Part shown: piece by piece, positions 9,301 to 16,727 of the stretch
Position numbering within the stretch: the first letter of the stretch is position 1
How the letters are laid out: the number at the start of each line of letters is the position of its first letter
Assembly: GCA_964528575.1 (NCBI GenBank)
Contig: CAZGTQ010000407.1
Span: 1 to 17,408, forward strand
DNA length: 17,408 nt
Direction: 5' to 3'
Source of the DNA: CAZGTQ01 sp964528575
GTDB taxonomy: Bacteria; Planctomycetota; UBA1135; GCA-002686595
The notes under the pieces: model-generated
The model's database searches: none
What the model saw: only the letters and a program-made list of their open reading frames with translations
Told to the model about the DNA's origin: nothing
Program-made: the position numbers and the translations under genes

Positions 9301-9347
9301 CCCGGAATTCGGGCGAGCAGTATAGCGGCGCGGGCTGCCCGAGCCGA
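9301..9347 (-). promoter_or_regulatory. Candidate promoter of the minus-strand operon with adjacent palindrome
   Basis: Read on the minus strand, 9324-9319 is TATACT, a near-consensus -10 and the most AT-rich hexamer in an otherwise GC-saturated gap. The hexamer 17 bases upstream (TCGGCT) is a poor -35, so an activator would be needed. Just downstream, 9301-9313 (cccggaattcggg) is an imperfect palindrome that would sit near the transcription start, a typical repressor position. The -10 lies about 80 bases before the thiolase TTG. No experimental support. Confidence 0.35.
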
Positions 9348-9385
9348 GCCCGCCGACGCGCCCCCTTGCTCCGAGGCCCTCGTCC

Positions 9386-9418
9386 ACGCCAGACTCACGC
9401 CAGACTCACGCCAGACTC
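9386..9418. repeat. Three tandem 11-bp repeats in the divergent intergenic region
   Basis: The unit acgccagactc occurs three times without mismatch at 9386-9396, 9397-9407 and 9408-9418. The period is close to one DNA helical turn. The array lies about 60 to 100 bases upstream of the candidate -10 of the minus-strand operon and about 55 to 85 bases upstream of the start of the small plus-strand gene. It could be a multi-site protein target or simple slippage. Confidence 0.85.
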
Positions 9419-9470
9419 AGGGGCGCGCCGCGCGCCCGACCCTTCCGCTCCGACCCCCCCTGCCGCCGCC

Positions 9471-9701
9471 GTGACCAAGGTCTTCTGCAACGACTGCGTC
9501 CACTTCCGCTCCGCCCCCTTCGAGGCCAAGCGCGAGGGCTGCTACCACCCCAAGCTCGCGAAGGCCTTCCAGAAGCAGGCGTTCAACGACGAGCAGATGG
9601 CGCCGGGCGATCACCACGTGCTCAACCGCCGCGGCGACTGCGAGTACTTCGAGGCGCGGGCGAAGCGCGAGCCGCTGTGGAAGCGGATGATCTCCGCGTA
9701 G
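9471..9701 (+). CDS. Small four-cysteine protein, possible metal-binding domain
   Basis: A 76-residue protein from GTG 9471 (MTKVFCNDCVHFRSAPFEAK). The cysteines are Cys6 and Cys9 (CxxC), Cys24 (GCYHP) and Cys57 (GDCEYF), a C-x2-C-x14-C-x32-C pattern suited to a single zinc or iron site. The end is basic (REPLWKRMISA). I do not recognise a named family or function. The reading frame stays open upstream to 9252, but that part is Pro/Arg-rich, crosses the 11-bp repeats and lacks a conserved look, so the GTG just before the CxxC segment is preferred. No Shine-Dalgarno is visible. It is the only plus-strand gene before 13366 and converges with the histidine kinase gene, with a 28-base gap. Confidence 0.72.
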   Translation: MTKVFCNDCVHFRSAPFEAKREGCYHPKLAKAFQKQAFNDEQMAPGDHHVLNRRGDCEYFEARAKREPLWKRMISA

Positions 9702-9739
9702 CGGCGCACGTCAGCCGGAGCGGCGCGCGTCAGCCGGCG
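9702..9739. repeat. 19-bp tandem duplication at the convergent gene ends
   Basis: cggcgcacgtcagccggag (9702-9720) is followed directly by cggcgcgcgtcagccggcg (9721-9739), 17 of 19 bases identical, and then a partial third start (9740-9748). It begins right after the stop of the four-cysteine gene and includes the stop of the kinase gene. Each copy contains gtcagccg, so the kinase stop triplet (tca on plus) is duplicated. No terminator-like T-run is present. Confidence 0.6.
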
Positions 9740-12141
9740 CGGCGCACGCCCAGGGCGAGGCGCGCCTCGATCTTCTCGGTCAGCGCCGCGGGCGACACCG
9801 GCTTCGTCAGGTAATCGTCCATGCCGGCCTCGAGGCAGCGCTCGCGGTCGCCCTTCATCGCGTTGGCGGTGAGCGCGATCACGTGCACGCGCTCGCGCGC
9901 CCCGTCGGGCCAGTCCTGCTCGCTCTCGCGCCGGCGGATCGCGCGCGTCGCCTCGAAGCCGTCCATGCGCGGCATCTGGCAATCCATCAGCACGATGTCG
10001 TAGTGCTGGTGCTCGAGCGCGTCGAGCGCCTCGAGCCCGTCGCCGACGATGCGGCACGAGAAGCCGGCGCGCTCGAGGATGCGCGACGCGACGACGCAGT
10101 TGATGCGGTTGTCCTCGGCGAGCAGGATGCGCAGCTCGTCCTTGCGGATCGCCTCGTGCTCCTCGACGGCGACCGGCTCGGGCGCCCGGGGCTCCTCGGC
10201 CGCGATCGTCACCCCCGCGAGCTTCGCGCCGATCTCGACGAGCGTGTTGTACAGCTCGGACGGCATGACCGGCTTGCGCACGAGGCGCCGCCAGGCGAGC
10301 CCGATCCGGCGCAGCTCGGCGTCCGGGATGCCGGGCGGGGAGACGAGCACGACCGTCACGCCGGAGCTCTCGATCTCCGAGCGCAGACGCGCGACCGCGA
10401 CCGTGTCGACGCGCTCGAGCAGGTGCAAGTCGAGCAGGAGCACGCCGAACGCCCTTCCGGCGGCGCGGTGGCGTTCCATGAGCCGGCGCCCCTCGCGCAC
10501 GTCGTGCGTCGTCGCGTGCTCGAAGCCCCACGCGTCGAGGAGCTGTCCGACCATCTCGCGGTGCGCCGCGCCGCTGTCGGCGACGAGCACGCGCGGCCGC
10601 GGCAGGTCGGTCGGCATGCGGAAGCCCTGGAGCTGGAACCGCTGGCGGGAGAAGCGCGCGGTGAACCAGAACGTCGAGCCCATGCCGACCGTGCTCTCGA
10701 CGCCGATCTCGCCCCCGAGCAGCTCGGCGAGCTGCTTGGAGATCGCGAGTCCGAGGCCGGTGCCGCCGTAGCGGCGCGTCGTCGACGCGTCGACCTGCGA
10801 GAACGACTGGAACAGCCGGCCGCGCGCGTCGCGCGGGATGCCGATGCCCGTGTCGCGCACCTCGATGCGCACGAGCGGGTTGTCGTCCTCGTCCTGCGCG
10901 ATGCCGATGAGCACGGAGACCGAGCCGCGCTCCGTGAACTTGACGGCGTTGCCGATCAAGTTCGTCAGGACCTGGCGCAGCCGCGTCGGATCGCCGACCA
11001 CGGCCGCGGGCACGTCGGGCTCGATCTTGCACACGAGCTCGAGCCGCTTCTTGCGGCACGGCTCGGTGAACAGCTCGACCGCCTCCTCGACCGTCTTGTG
11101 CAGGTCGAAGTCGATCTGCTCGATGCGCAGCTTGCCCGCCTCGATCTTGGAGAAGTCGAGGATGTCGTCGATGATCTCGAGCAGCGCGTCCGCGGACGTC
11201 TTGACGATCTCCGCGTAGTTGCGCTGCTCGGGCGAGAGCCGCGTCCCGAGCAGGAGCTCGGTCATCCCGATCACGCCGTTCATCGGCGTGCGGATCTCGT
11301 GGCTCATGTTCGCGAGGAACTCGGACTTCGCGACGGTCGCCGCTTCCGCGCGCTCCATCGAGACCTTGAGCTCCTCGTTGAGCCCCGTCAGCTCGGCCGT
11401 CCGCTTGCGGACCTGATCCTCGAGCTGGTTCCAGAAGCCCGCGATCTGCACGTCCTGGCGGCGGAGCTGCTCGAGGAGCTGCTCGAACGCGAGGCGCACC
11501 TGCTCGACTTCGTCGTTGCGCACCGACGAGACGCGGAAGCCGCGCTCGCCCAGCGAGGAGCGCGCGGTCTCGACGAGGTCCTGGAGCGGCCCGAGCACGT
11601 CGCGCCGCAGCCGCACGGCGACCAGGAAAGCGATGAAGAGCGCGCCGAGCCCCGCGAGCACGCCCCAGTCGCGCACGTCGAGGGATCCGACGAGCGTCGG
11701 CGCCTCGACGACGACGCCGATCGTGCCGGCGCGCCCGCCGTCGAGCCGCACCGCGCGGAAGACGACGAGCCCCTCGCGCGCGAACGCCTCCCCGGCGACG
11801 TGCAGCGCCGGCGGCGGCAGCTCGCCCGTCGCGGACGCGGGCGCGCTGACCGCGAGGACGCCGTCGACGTCGAAGAGACCGACCCAGCGGATCGACCCTT
11901 CGGCGGAGAGCCGGGCGAGCTCGGCGACGGCGTCGTGCTCGCGCCCGTCCGCGAGGGCGCGCGCGGCCGCGGCGCCGGTCTCGGTCGCGCGCTCGGCGAT
12001 GGTGCGCACGAGCGCGTTGCGGTCGAGCTGCGCGCCGATGAGCGTCCACGCGACGCCTGCGACGATCACCGCCGCCGCGCTGCTCGCCATCGCGATGCGC
12101 GTGAGGCCGCGCCGCAGCGAGCCCCGGCCGCGGCCGCTCAA
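9730..12141 (-). CDS. Hybrid sensor histidine kinase with two receiver domains
   Basis: An 803-residue membrane kinase. Order: basic N-terminus; TM1 (about 18-36); extracytoplasmic sensor (about 40-155); TM2 (about 159-177); linker and coiled coil (180-270); HisKA with phospho-acceptor His281 (SEFLANMSHEIRTPMNGV); HATPase with N-box NLIGNAVKF, G1 DTGIGIP (430-436) and G2 GGTGLGLAIS; receiver 1 (about 516-640); receiver 2 (about 670-800). Receiver 2 is canonical (Glu676/Asp677, Asp720, Thr758, Lys780). Receiver 1 keeps Asp571 and Lys623 but its acidic pair is Asp522-Ser523, so it may be poorly active. No HPt domain or partner regulator is in the window. I chose TTG 12141 because GGAGG sits six bases upstream; the frame stays open to 12345 but would then overlap the amidase gene and add a Pro-rich tail. 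ATG 12084 would cut off the basic N-terminus. The signal sensed is unknown. Confidence 0.92.
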   Translation of the reverse strand: MSGRGRGSLRRGLTRIAMASSAAAVIVAGVAWTLIGAQLDRNALVRTIAERATETGAAAARALADGREHDAVAELARLSAEGSIRWVGLFDVDGVLAVSAPASATGELPPPALHVAGEAFAREGLVVFRAVRLDGGRAGTIGVVVEAPTLVGSLDVRDWGVLAGLGALFIAFLVAVRLRRDVLGPLQDLVETARSSLGERGFRVSSVRNDEVEQVRLAFEQLLEQLRRQDVQIAGFWNQLEDQVRKRTAELTGLNEELKVSMERAEAATVAKSEFLANMSHEIRTPMNGVIGMTELLLGTRLSPEQRNYAEIVKTSADALLEIIDDILDFSKIEAGKLRIEQIDFDLHKTVEEAVELFTEPCRKKRLELVCKIEPDVPAAVVGDPTRLRQVLTNLIGNAVKFTERGSVSVLIGIAQDEDDNPLVRIEVRDTGIGIPRDARGRLFQSFSQVDASTTRRYGGTGLGLAISKQLAELLGGEIGVESTVGMGSTFWFTARFSRQRFQLQGFRMPTDLPRPRVLVADSGAAHREMVGQLLDAWGFEHATTHDVREGRRLMERHRAAGRAFGVLLLDLHLLERVDTVAVARLRSEIESSGVTVVLVSPPGIPDAELRRIGLAWRRLVRKPVMPSELYNTLVEIGAKLAGVTIAAEEPRAPEPVAVEEHEAIRKDELRILLAEDNRINCVVASRILERAGFSCRIVGDGLEALDALEHQHYDIVLMDCQMPRMDGFEATRAIRRRESEQDWPDGARERVHVIALTANAMKGDRERCLEAGMDDYLTKPVSPAALTEKIEARLALGVRRAG

Positions 12142-12176
12142 GGCGCGCCTCCCGGGCGCGCGGCGCGGCGACGGAG

Positions 12177-12197
12177 CTCCCGGTCGCGACCCGGGAG
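12177..12197 (-). promoter_or_regulatory. GC-rich hairpin upstream of the kinase start; possible SD-sequestering alternative
   Basis: ctcccgg (12177-12183) and ccgggag (12191-12197) form a 7-bp stem with a 7-base loop in the 169-base gap between the amidase and kinase genes. There is no T-run after it, so an intrinsic terminator is unlikely. In the minus-strand transcript the first arm (CTCCCGGG) is also complementary to CCCGGGAG at 12156-12149, which overlaps the kinase Shine-Dalgarno. Two mutually exclusive pairings are thus possible. In such GC-rich DNA this may be chance. Confidence 0.35.
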
Positions 12198-12310
12198 ACG
12201 GGAAGCGTGCGGGGAGCGTAGGCCCGGGGCGCGGGGGTCGGGCCGGGGCGGCGGGGATCCTCGTCGGGAATGCACGTGGGGCTCCGCGCGGCGCGTCCGC
12301 GGCGAGGAGT

Positions 12311-13216
12311 TCAGTCGGACTTGTCGACGCGCCGCGGGTCGGCATCTTGAGCCGAGTCGGCTTCTCGCGCCGCGCCCGGCGTCCGAGCCGGAAAGGACTT
12401 CCGGGCTCGCCAGCGCGCGTACAGCCCGGGCCGCCGGTCCTTGCCGACCGGCACCCGCACGCGCATGCGCCGCGCGTCGCCCGGCTCGATCTCCGCCGCG
12501 ACGAGCTCCTCTCCCGCGCCGCCCTCGGCGAGCACCTCGCCGTGCGGGCTCACGACGAGCGAGCCGCCCGCGAAGACGAGCTCGCGCCGCCTGCGCCCGA
12601 CCGCCGACGTCCCGACGCGGTTGGCCGCGACGACGAAGCACTGGCTCTCGACCGCGCGGCCGATCACGAGCGCCCGCCAGTGCGCGCGCCGCGGCTCCGG
12701 CCACTGCGCGGGCACGGCGAGCACGTCGACGTGCCCCGCGAGCCCTCCGTCGAACAGCGCGCCGAAGCGCAGGTCGTAGCAGACGACGCCCGAGAGGGCG
12801 CCGAGCTCGGTCGCGGCGATCGGCGGCGGCTCGTCCCCCGCCGCGAAGCCCTCGTCCTCGGCGGTCGGCGAGAAGAGGTGCACCTTGTCGTAGCGCACCA
12901 CCTCGCGCCCGCGCGCGTGGACGAGGAGCCGATTGAACGGCTTCTCGCCGCCGCTCGCCGCATACGCGGACCCGGCGACGGCGAGGCCGAGCTGGCCCGC
13001 CCGCTCGGCCACCCGGGCGACGGACACGTCGCTCTCGGCGACGACGCTGGCGAGCTCGCTCCCGCGCCGGTCGCTGAACGACGTGGGCCACATCTCGGGC
13101 AGCACGACGAGCTGCGCTCCCCGCTCGGCGGCGGCTTCGAGCCCCCGCAGCGCCGCCCTCAGATTGGCCTCGGTCGCGTGCAGGCGCACGTCGAACTGGA
13201 AAGCGGCGACGAGCAT
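12311..13216 (-). CDS. Carbon-nitrogen hydrolase (nitrilase superfamily, omega-amidase-like)
   Basis: A 301-residue nitrilase-superfamily enzyme with the full Glu-Lys-Cys triad: Glu41 (VVLPEMWPT), Lys111 (RYDKVHLF) and Cys146 (VVCYDLRF). The CYDLRF signature and overall layout resemble omega-amidases (Nit2/YafV type), which hydrolyse alpha-keto acid amides such as alpha-ketoglutaramate; other short amides remain possible. The last 30 or so residues (after GLYARWRARKS) are a charged, probably disordered tail, making it longer than typical 255-275-residue relatives. The ATG start at 13216 leads directly into the beta strand MLVAAFQFDV. No clear Shine-Dalgarno. It is transcribed ahead of the histidine kinase; a shared transcript is possible but not shown. 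Confidence 0.9.
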   Translation of the reverse strand: MLVAAFQFDVRLHATEANLRAALRGLEAAAERGAQLVVLPEMWPTSFSDRRGSELASVVAESDVSVARVAERAGQLGLAVAGSAYAASGGEKPFNRLLVHARGREVVRYDKVHLFSPTAEDEGFAAGDEPPPIAATELGALSGVVCYDLRFGALFDGGLAGHVDVLAVPAQWPEPRRAHWRALVIGRAVESQCFVVAANRVGTSAVGRRRRELVFAGGSLVVSPHGEVLAEGGAGEELVAAEIEPGDARRMRVRVPVGKDRRPGLYARWRARKSFPARTPGAAREADSAQDADPRRVDKSD

Positions 13217-13365
13217 GGCGTCTGGATTCGACCCGGCCCGTGCGGAATGATCGCGCCGTGGATCGGCCCCCGATGAGAGCAGCCGGCGCGGACGCGGACA
13301 AGCGGCGCGAAGGCGGTCGAATCGGCAGGCACGACGAGAGCAACCATGACCCCCGCGGTCCGGTC

Positions 13366-14667
13366 ATGCCCCCCGGGGTGGGTGGGCGGGGTGAGGCGGG
13401 CGGGTCAGGGGGGGCGCGGGAGCCCCTCCTCGTCGTGCTCGCGCTCGTCGTCCTCGCCGCCGTCACGGCGCTCGGCATCGCTCTGCGCGGCGACGTCTCC
13501 GGCACGGCGCAACCGCCCGCGCGCTCGTTCGGCCGCGCCCTGCTCGCGCTCGCCGGGATCGCGCTGCTCGGGCGCACGCTGCTCGCCTGGCTGCCCGCCG
13601 GGCTGCCCGGGCGCCACGCTCCGGGCTCGCTCGCTTCGACGTGGGCCGCGTCGCACGTGCTCGGCATCGCCGCGCTCGTGCTGACGCGATCCCTCCTCGC
13701 GCCGCTCGGCCTGAGCGACAGCATCGTGGCCGTCGCCGCCCTCTGGGCGATCTTGCTCGCCGCGCGCGTCCTCTCGCTGCCGGGCAGCCTCGTCCCGCGC
13801 CACGAGCTGCCCGGCGAGCGCCCGCGCGCCGCGCACCGCGTCGCCTCGCTCGCGATCGTGTGCGCGATCGTCGCGCTCGTCGGCCACGTCGGCCGGAGCG
13901 CAAGCCCGGATTCGGACCCGCGCCTCGTCGCGACCGCGATCGTGTCGTGGCTCGCCGCCGCCGGGCTCGTCGCGCACGGGCTCGAGCGCGGCCGGCGCGC
14001 TCCGGCACCCCGCCGCCTGCTCGTCGCGCTCTTCGTCCTGACGCCGAGCGGCCTCGCGGCGAGCGCGGCCGGGCGGGTCGACGCCGTCGTCGCCCTCGGC
14101 TTCGCCGGCGGGTGCGCGGGGCTCGTGTCGTGGCTGCGGCGCGCGGATCGGCGTGGCCTCGCGCTCGCGCTCGCGTCGTTCGGCACGTGCGTCCTCGTCC
14201 AGCGCGAGGCGCTCCCGCTCACGCTCGCCGGGCTCGTCGCGCTCGTCGCGGCGACCGCGCGGCCCGCGCGCGCGCTCGCGGCGCAGAGCGCGCTCGGCGT
14301 CGGCGGCGCGTGCTGCGCGGCCGCGTTCCTCGCGCCCGTCGTCGCGGGAGCGGGAGCCGGCGCGGCCGCGGGCGCGCCCGCGAGCGCGTCGCCGCTCGTG
14401 CTCCTGCTCCCGAGCGAGCTGGGCGTCTGGACGCTCGCGCTCGTCCTCGGTCTCGTCGTCGCGCGCCGCGCGGGCCGCGCGTGGAGCCGCGACCGCATCG
14501 GCCTCGCGCTCGCGCTCGGCCTCGCGCTGCCCGCGGAGCTCGCGCGCGTGCTCTGGGCGGGCGACGCGACGCGCGACGCGACGGGCGGCCTTCCCCTGGC
14601 GCCGGCGCTCGCGCTCCTCGCGGGCAGCCTACTCCTGCGGCGCGAGCGCGATGAGCCGTCGTTCTGA
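13366..14667 (+). CDS. Polytopic integral membrane protein of unknown function
   Basis: From ATG 13366 this is a 433-residue protein dominated by Leu/Ala/Val-rich hydrophobic segments; I count roughly 10 to 12 potential membrane spans, the first being LLVVLALVVLAAVTALGIAL. Short loops are Arg-rich. A stretch near the middle (RRLLVALFVLTPSGLAASAA, then GRVDAVVALGFAGG) is loosely reminiscent of GT-C-type glycosyltransferases or polymerases, but I see no diagnostic acidic motif, so no function is assigned. The start is uncertain: the frame is open to GTG 13240 and also has ATG 13273, with no convincing Shine-Dalgarno at any; the extra residues are hydrophilic. Its end overlaps the next gene by 17 bases, so the two are probably co-expressed. 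Confidence 0.75.
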   Translation: MPPGVGGRGEAGGSGGAREPLLVVLALVVLAAVTALGIALRGDVSGTAQPPARSFGRALLALAGIALLGRTLLAWLPAGLPGRHAPGSLASTWAASHVLGIAALVLTRSLLAPLGLSDSIVAVAALWAILLAARVLSLPGSLVPRHELPGERPRAAHRVASLAIVCAIVALVGHVGRSASPDSDPRLVATAIVSWLAAAGLVAHGLERGRRAPAPRRLLVALFVLTPSGLAASAAGRVDAVVALGFAGGCAGLVSWLRRADRRGLALALASFGTCVLVQREALPLTLAGLVALVAATARPARALAAQSALGVGGACCAAAFLAPVVAGAGAGAAAGAPASASPLVLLLPSELGVWTLALVLGLVVARRAGRAWSRDRIGLALALGLALPAELARVLWAGDATRDATGGLPLAPALALLAGSLLLRRERDEPSF

Positions 14668-16396
14668 GAGCTGCGAGCCCGCGACCGCGGACGCGCTCGC
14701 GGCGGCGCTCGCGCGGCTCGACGCGGGCACAACGTACAAGACGGCGCTCGAGGAGCTGTTGCTCGCGCTCGACGAGGACCGCGCGAATCGGCTGCAACTG
14801 CTCCTGAAGGAGGGCCGCGGGGCGTGGCTCCCGCTCTTGCGCGCCGGCGGCGGCGAGGCGCTGTTCGTCGGCAACGCGCTGTCGGGCACCGCCGTCGCGC
14901 TCGCGCGCTCGGGCTTCTGCGTCACGGTGCGCGACGCGTCGGAGCTGCGGGTGCGCTTCGCGGCGCACCGCGATCGCGCGCTCGCGCGCGGCGAGCTCGT
15001 GACGCGGCCGCACGCGGGGACGTTCGACCTCGTGGTGCACGAGGAGGGTTCCATCGAGCTCGACGAGCTGCGCCGCGCCGCGCGCGGCGAGCTCGTGTGG
15101 ATCGCGGAGAACCGCCTCGCGTACAAGCGCTCGACCGGGCTGCGCGGCGACTTTCGCGTGCAGCGGCCGGGGGCGTTCGCGCGCGCCGCGCTGCGGCCGA
15201 GCGAGCCGCGGCGCACGCTCTTCGGCTACCGCCGCGCGCTCGCCGCGACGGGCTTCGCGCGGCCGCGCGCGCTCGCGCTGTACCCGCACGCGCGCGACTT
15301 CGCGCAGGTCGTCGCGCTCGACGACGAGACGCCGCGCCTGTCGATCGGGCCGAAGGAGCGCGCGAACCGGCTCAAGCTCTTCGGCTACCGCGCGGGGCTG
15401 TTTCCGCTGCTCACGCCGTCGTTCGCGCTGATCGCGGCGCGCGAGGAAGCGTCGCTGCCGGTCGCTCGCCGTCTCGAGCGCGTCCTCGCGGGCTTGGCCG
15501 AACGCGTCGGCGAGCCGCTGCCGGTCGCCGAGCACCTCGTCGCGACGCGCGGCAACACGGCGGTCGTGCACACCGCGCTGGTCGGCGGCGACGCGCGCGA
15601 CCCGCTCGGCCGCTGGACGGTGCACGTGCCGCTGAGCCCGCAGCAACGCGAGCAGGCGGAGCGGCATTTCGCGCGCCTCGGCGAAGTGCGGCGCGTCTTC
15701 CCCGCGGTCCCGGTGCCCGAGCCGCTGTTCGCGGGCGAGCTCGAGGGGCTCTTCCTCACGTGCGAGCGCCGGCTCGGCGGCCTGACGGCGCCGCAGCTCG
15801 CGGGCGAGCACGCGGCGATCGCGCAGGTGTACCGCGACGTCGCCGAGCAGCTCGCGACGCTTGTGCGCGAGCGGGTGCGCGTCGACGAGGCGCTTTTCGA
15901 CGAGCTCGTCGGCGCGAAAGTGCGCCTCGTCGCGCGCCACGCGGGCCGCGCAGAGACCGCCGCGCGCGTCGAGCGGATGGGCGCCGAGGCGCGCGAGCGG
16001 ATGCTCGGCCGCGAGCTCCCGCGCGTGCTCTACCACGCCGACCTGCGTTCGAAGCACGTGCAAGTGACGACCGAGGGCCGCGTGCTCGGCTACCTCGACT
16101 GGGGCTCGAGCGAGCGCTCGGACCTGCCGTACTTCGACCTGTTGCACCTCGTCGTCCACGAGCGCAAGCAGGAGGCCGGCCTCAGCGCCGCCGAGGCCTG
16201 GCGCATCGTGCGCGCGGGCGACGAGCTGCGCCCGTTCGAACGCGACGCGCTCGCGGACTACGCGCGCCGCGTCGATCTCGACGAGGTCTCGTGCGCCGCG
16301 CTCGCCGAGCTCTACCCTGTGCTCGTCGGCGCGATGGCCGAGTCGAACTGGGACTACAGCCGGCCACGCTGGCTGCACCGCAACTTCGGAGTGTGA
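14651..16396 (+). CDS. Fusion of a methyltransferase-like domain and an APH-like kinase domain
   Basis: A 581-residue, apparently soluble protein. Residues about 65-240 look like a class I SAM-methyltransferase fold: EALFVGNALSGTAVALARSG (from residue 69) in place of the usual GCGxG, then FDLVVHEEG, VWIAENRLAYKRSTG and a late ALAATGFARPRAL. Similar ENRL-x-K-x-x-TG segments occur in methyltransferases tied to surface-glycan genes. The C-terminal half (about 290-560) resembles aminoglycoside/choline kinases: the catalytic loop is H462-A-D464-LRSKH and the metal-binding motif is LD483WG. In the canonical HxDxxxxN loop the Asn is replaced by His469. Small-molecule or glycan modification is a guess. 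The start ATG 14651 lies within the last codons of the membrane-protein gene; the gene ends one base before the lipoprotein gene. Confidence 0.8.
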   Translation: MSRRSESCEPATADALAAALARLDAGTTYKTALEELLLALDEDRANRLQLLLKEGRGAWLPLLRAGGGEALFVGNALSGTAVALARSGFCVTVRDASELRVRFAAHRDRALARGELVTRPHAGTFDLVVHEEGSIELDELRRAARGELVWIAENRLAYKRSTGLRGDFRVQRPGAFARAALRPSEPRRTLFGYRRALAATGFARPRALALYPHARDFAQVVALDDETPRLSIGPKERANRLKLFGYRAGLFPLLTPSFALIAAREEASLPVARRLERVLAGLAERVGEPLPVAEHLVATRGNTAVVHTALVGGDARDPLGRWTVHVPLSPQQREQAERHFARLGEVRRVFPAVPVPEPLFAGELEGLFLTCERRLGGLTAPQLAGEHAAIAQVYRDVAEQLATLVRERVRVDEALFDELVGAKVRLVARHAGRAETAARVERMGAEARERMLGRELPRVLYHADLRSKHVQVTTEGRVLGYLDWGSSERSDLPYFDLLHLVVHERKQEAGLSAAEAWRIVRAGDELRPFERDALADYARRVDLDEVSCAALAELYPVLVGAMAESNWDYSRPRWLHRNFGV

Positions 16397-16397
16397 G

Positions 16398-16715
16398 ATG
16401 CTGCGAACGAAACCGTGGATCGCGTTCCTCGCCGCCGCGTGCACGATCGGCTGCGGAAGCGAGCCGCCGAGCGCCGCGCCCGAGCCGCGCGCGGACGCCG
16501 GCCGCGTCGAAGTCGTCGTCACGGACGCCGGCGAAAGGCCGATCGAGGCGATCAAGGCCGTGCGCGCGGTGACAGGTCTCGGGCTCGCCGACGCGAAGGC
16601 GCTCGTCGACGCGACGCCGTCGGTCGTGGCGAGCGACCTCGCGGCCGAAGAGGCCGAACGCGTCGCCGCCGAGCTGCGCGCCGCCGGCATGACGGTGGAG
16701 CTGCGCGAACGCTGA
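16398..16715 (+). CDS. Predicted lipoprotein with a ribosomal L7/L12 C-terminal-like domain
   Basis: A 105-residue protein. Residues 1-19 form a lipoprotein-like signal (basic MLRTK, hydrophobic core, ACTIGC with Cys19), then a Pro/Ala linker. Residues 37-103 resemble the L7/L12 C-terminal domain along its whole length: RPIEAIKAVRAVTGLGLADA (residues 47-66) against E. coli L7/L12 KVAVIKAVRGATGLGLKEA, followed by KALVDATP, EEAERVAAELRAAG and a final VEL strand. The ribosomal protein's N-terminal dimerisation domain and hinge are absent. Export would keep it from translation factors, so it presumably uses the fold for another interaction. The ATG follows the upstream stop by one base, with GGAG eight bases before it. 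Alternative: an uncleaved N-terminal anchor rather than a lipoprotein. Confidence 0.82.
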   Translation: MLRTKPWIAFLAAACTIGCGSEPPSAAPEPRADAGRVEVVVTDAGERPIEAIKAVRAVTGLGLADAKALVDATPSVVASDLAAEEAERVAAELRAAGMTVELRER

Positions 16716-16727
16716 GGGCGCGCGCGG

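Noticed and set aside
9252..9470. Extension of the four-cysteine protein to a GTG at 9252
   Set aside because: The added residues are Arg/Pro-rich, include the tandem repeats and cover the presumed control region of the divergent operon.
12177..12197. Intrinsic terminator between the amidase and kinase genes
   Set aside because: The stem is GC-rich, but no T-run follows on the transcribed strand.
12142..12345. Extension of the histidine kinase N-terminus to 12345
   Set aside because: It would overlap the amidase gene and add a Pro/Arg-rich tail before TM1. The TTG at 12141 has a well-spaced GGAGG and places the basic residues just before TM1.
9883..12936. A 1017-codon open frame on the plus strand
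   Set aside because: It is antisense to the histidine kinase and amidase genes, whose catalytic motifs are clear. The translation is low-complexity Arg/Ala/Asp-rich and matches no domain.
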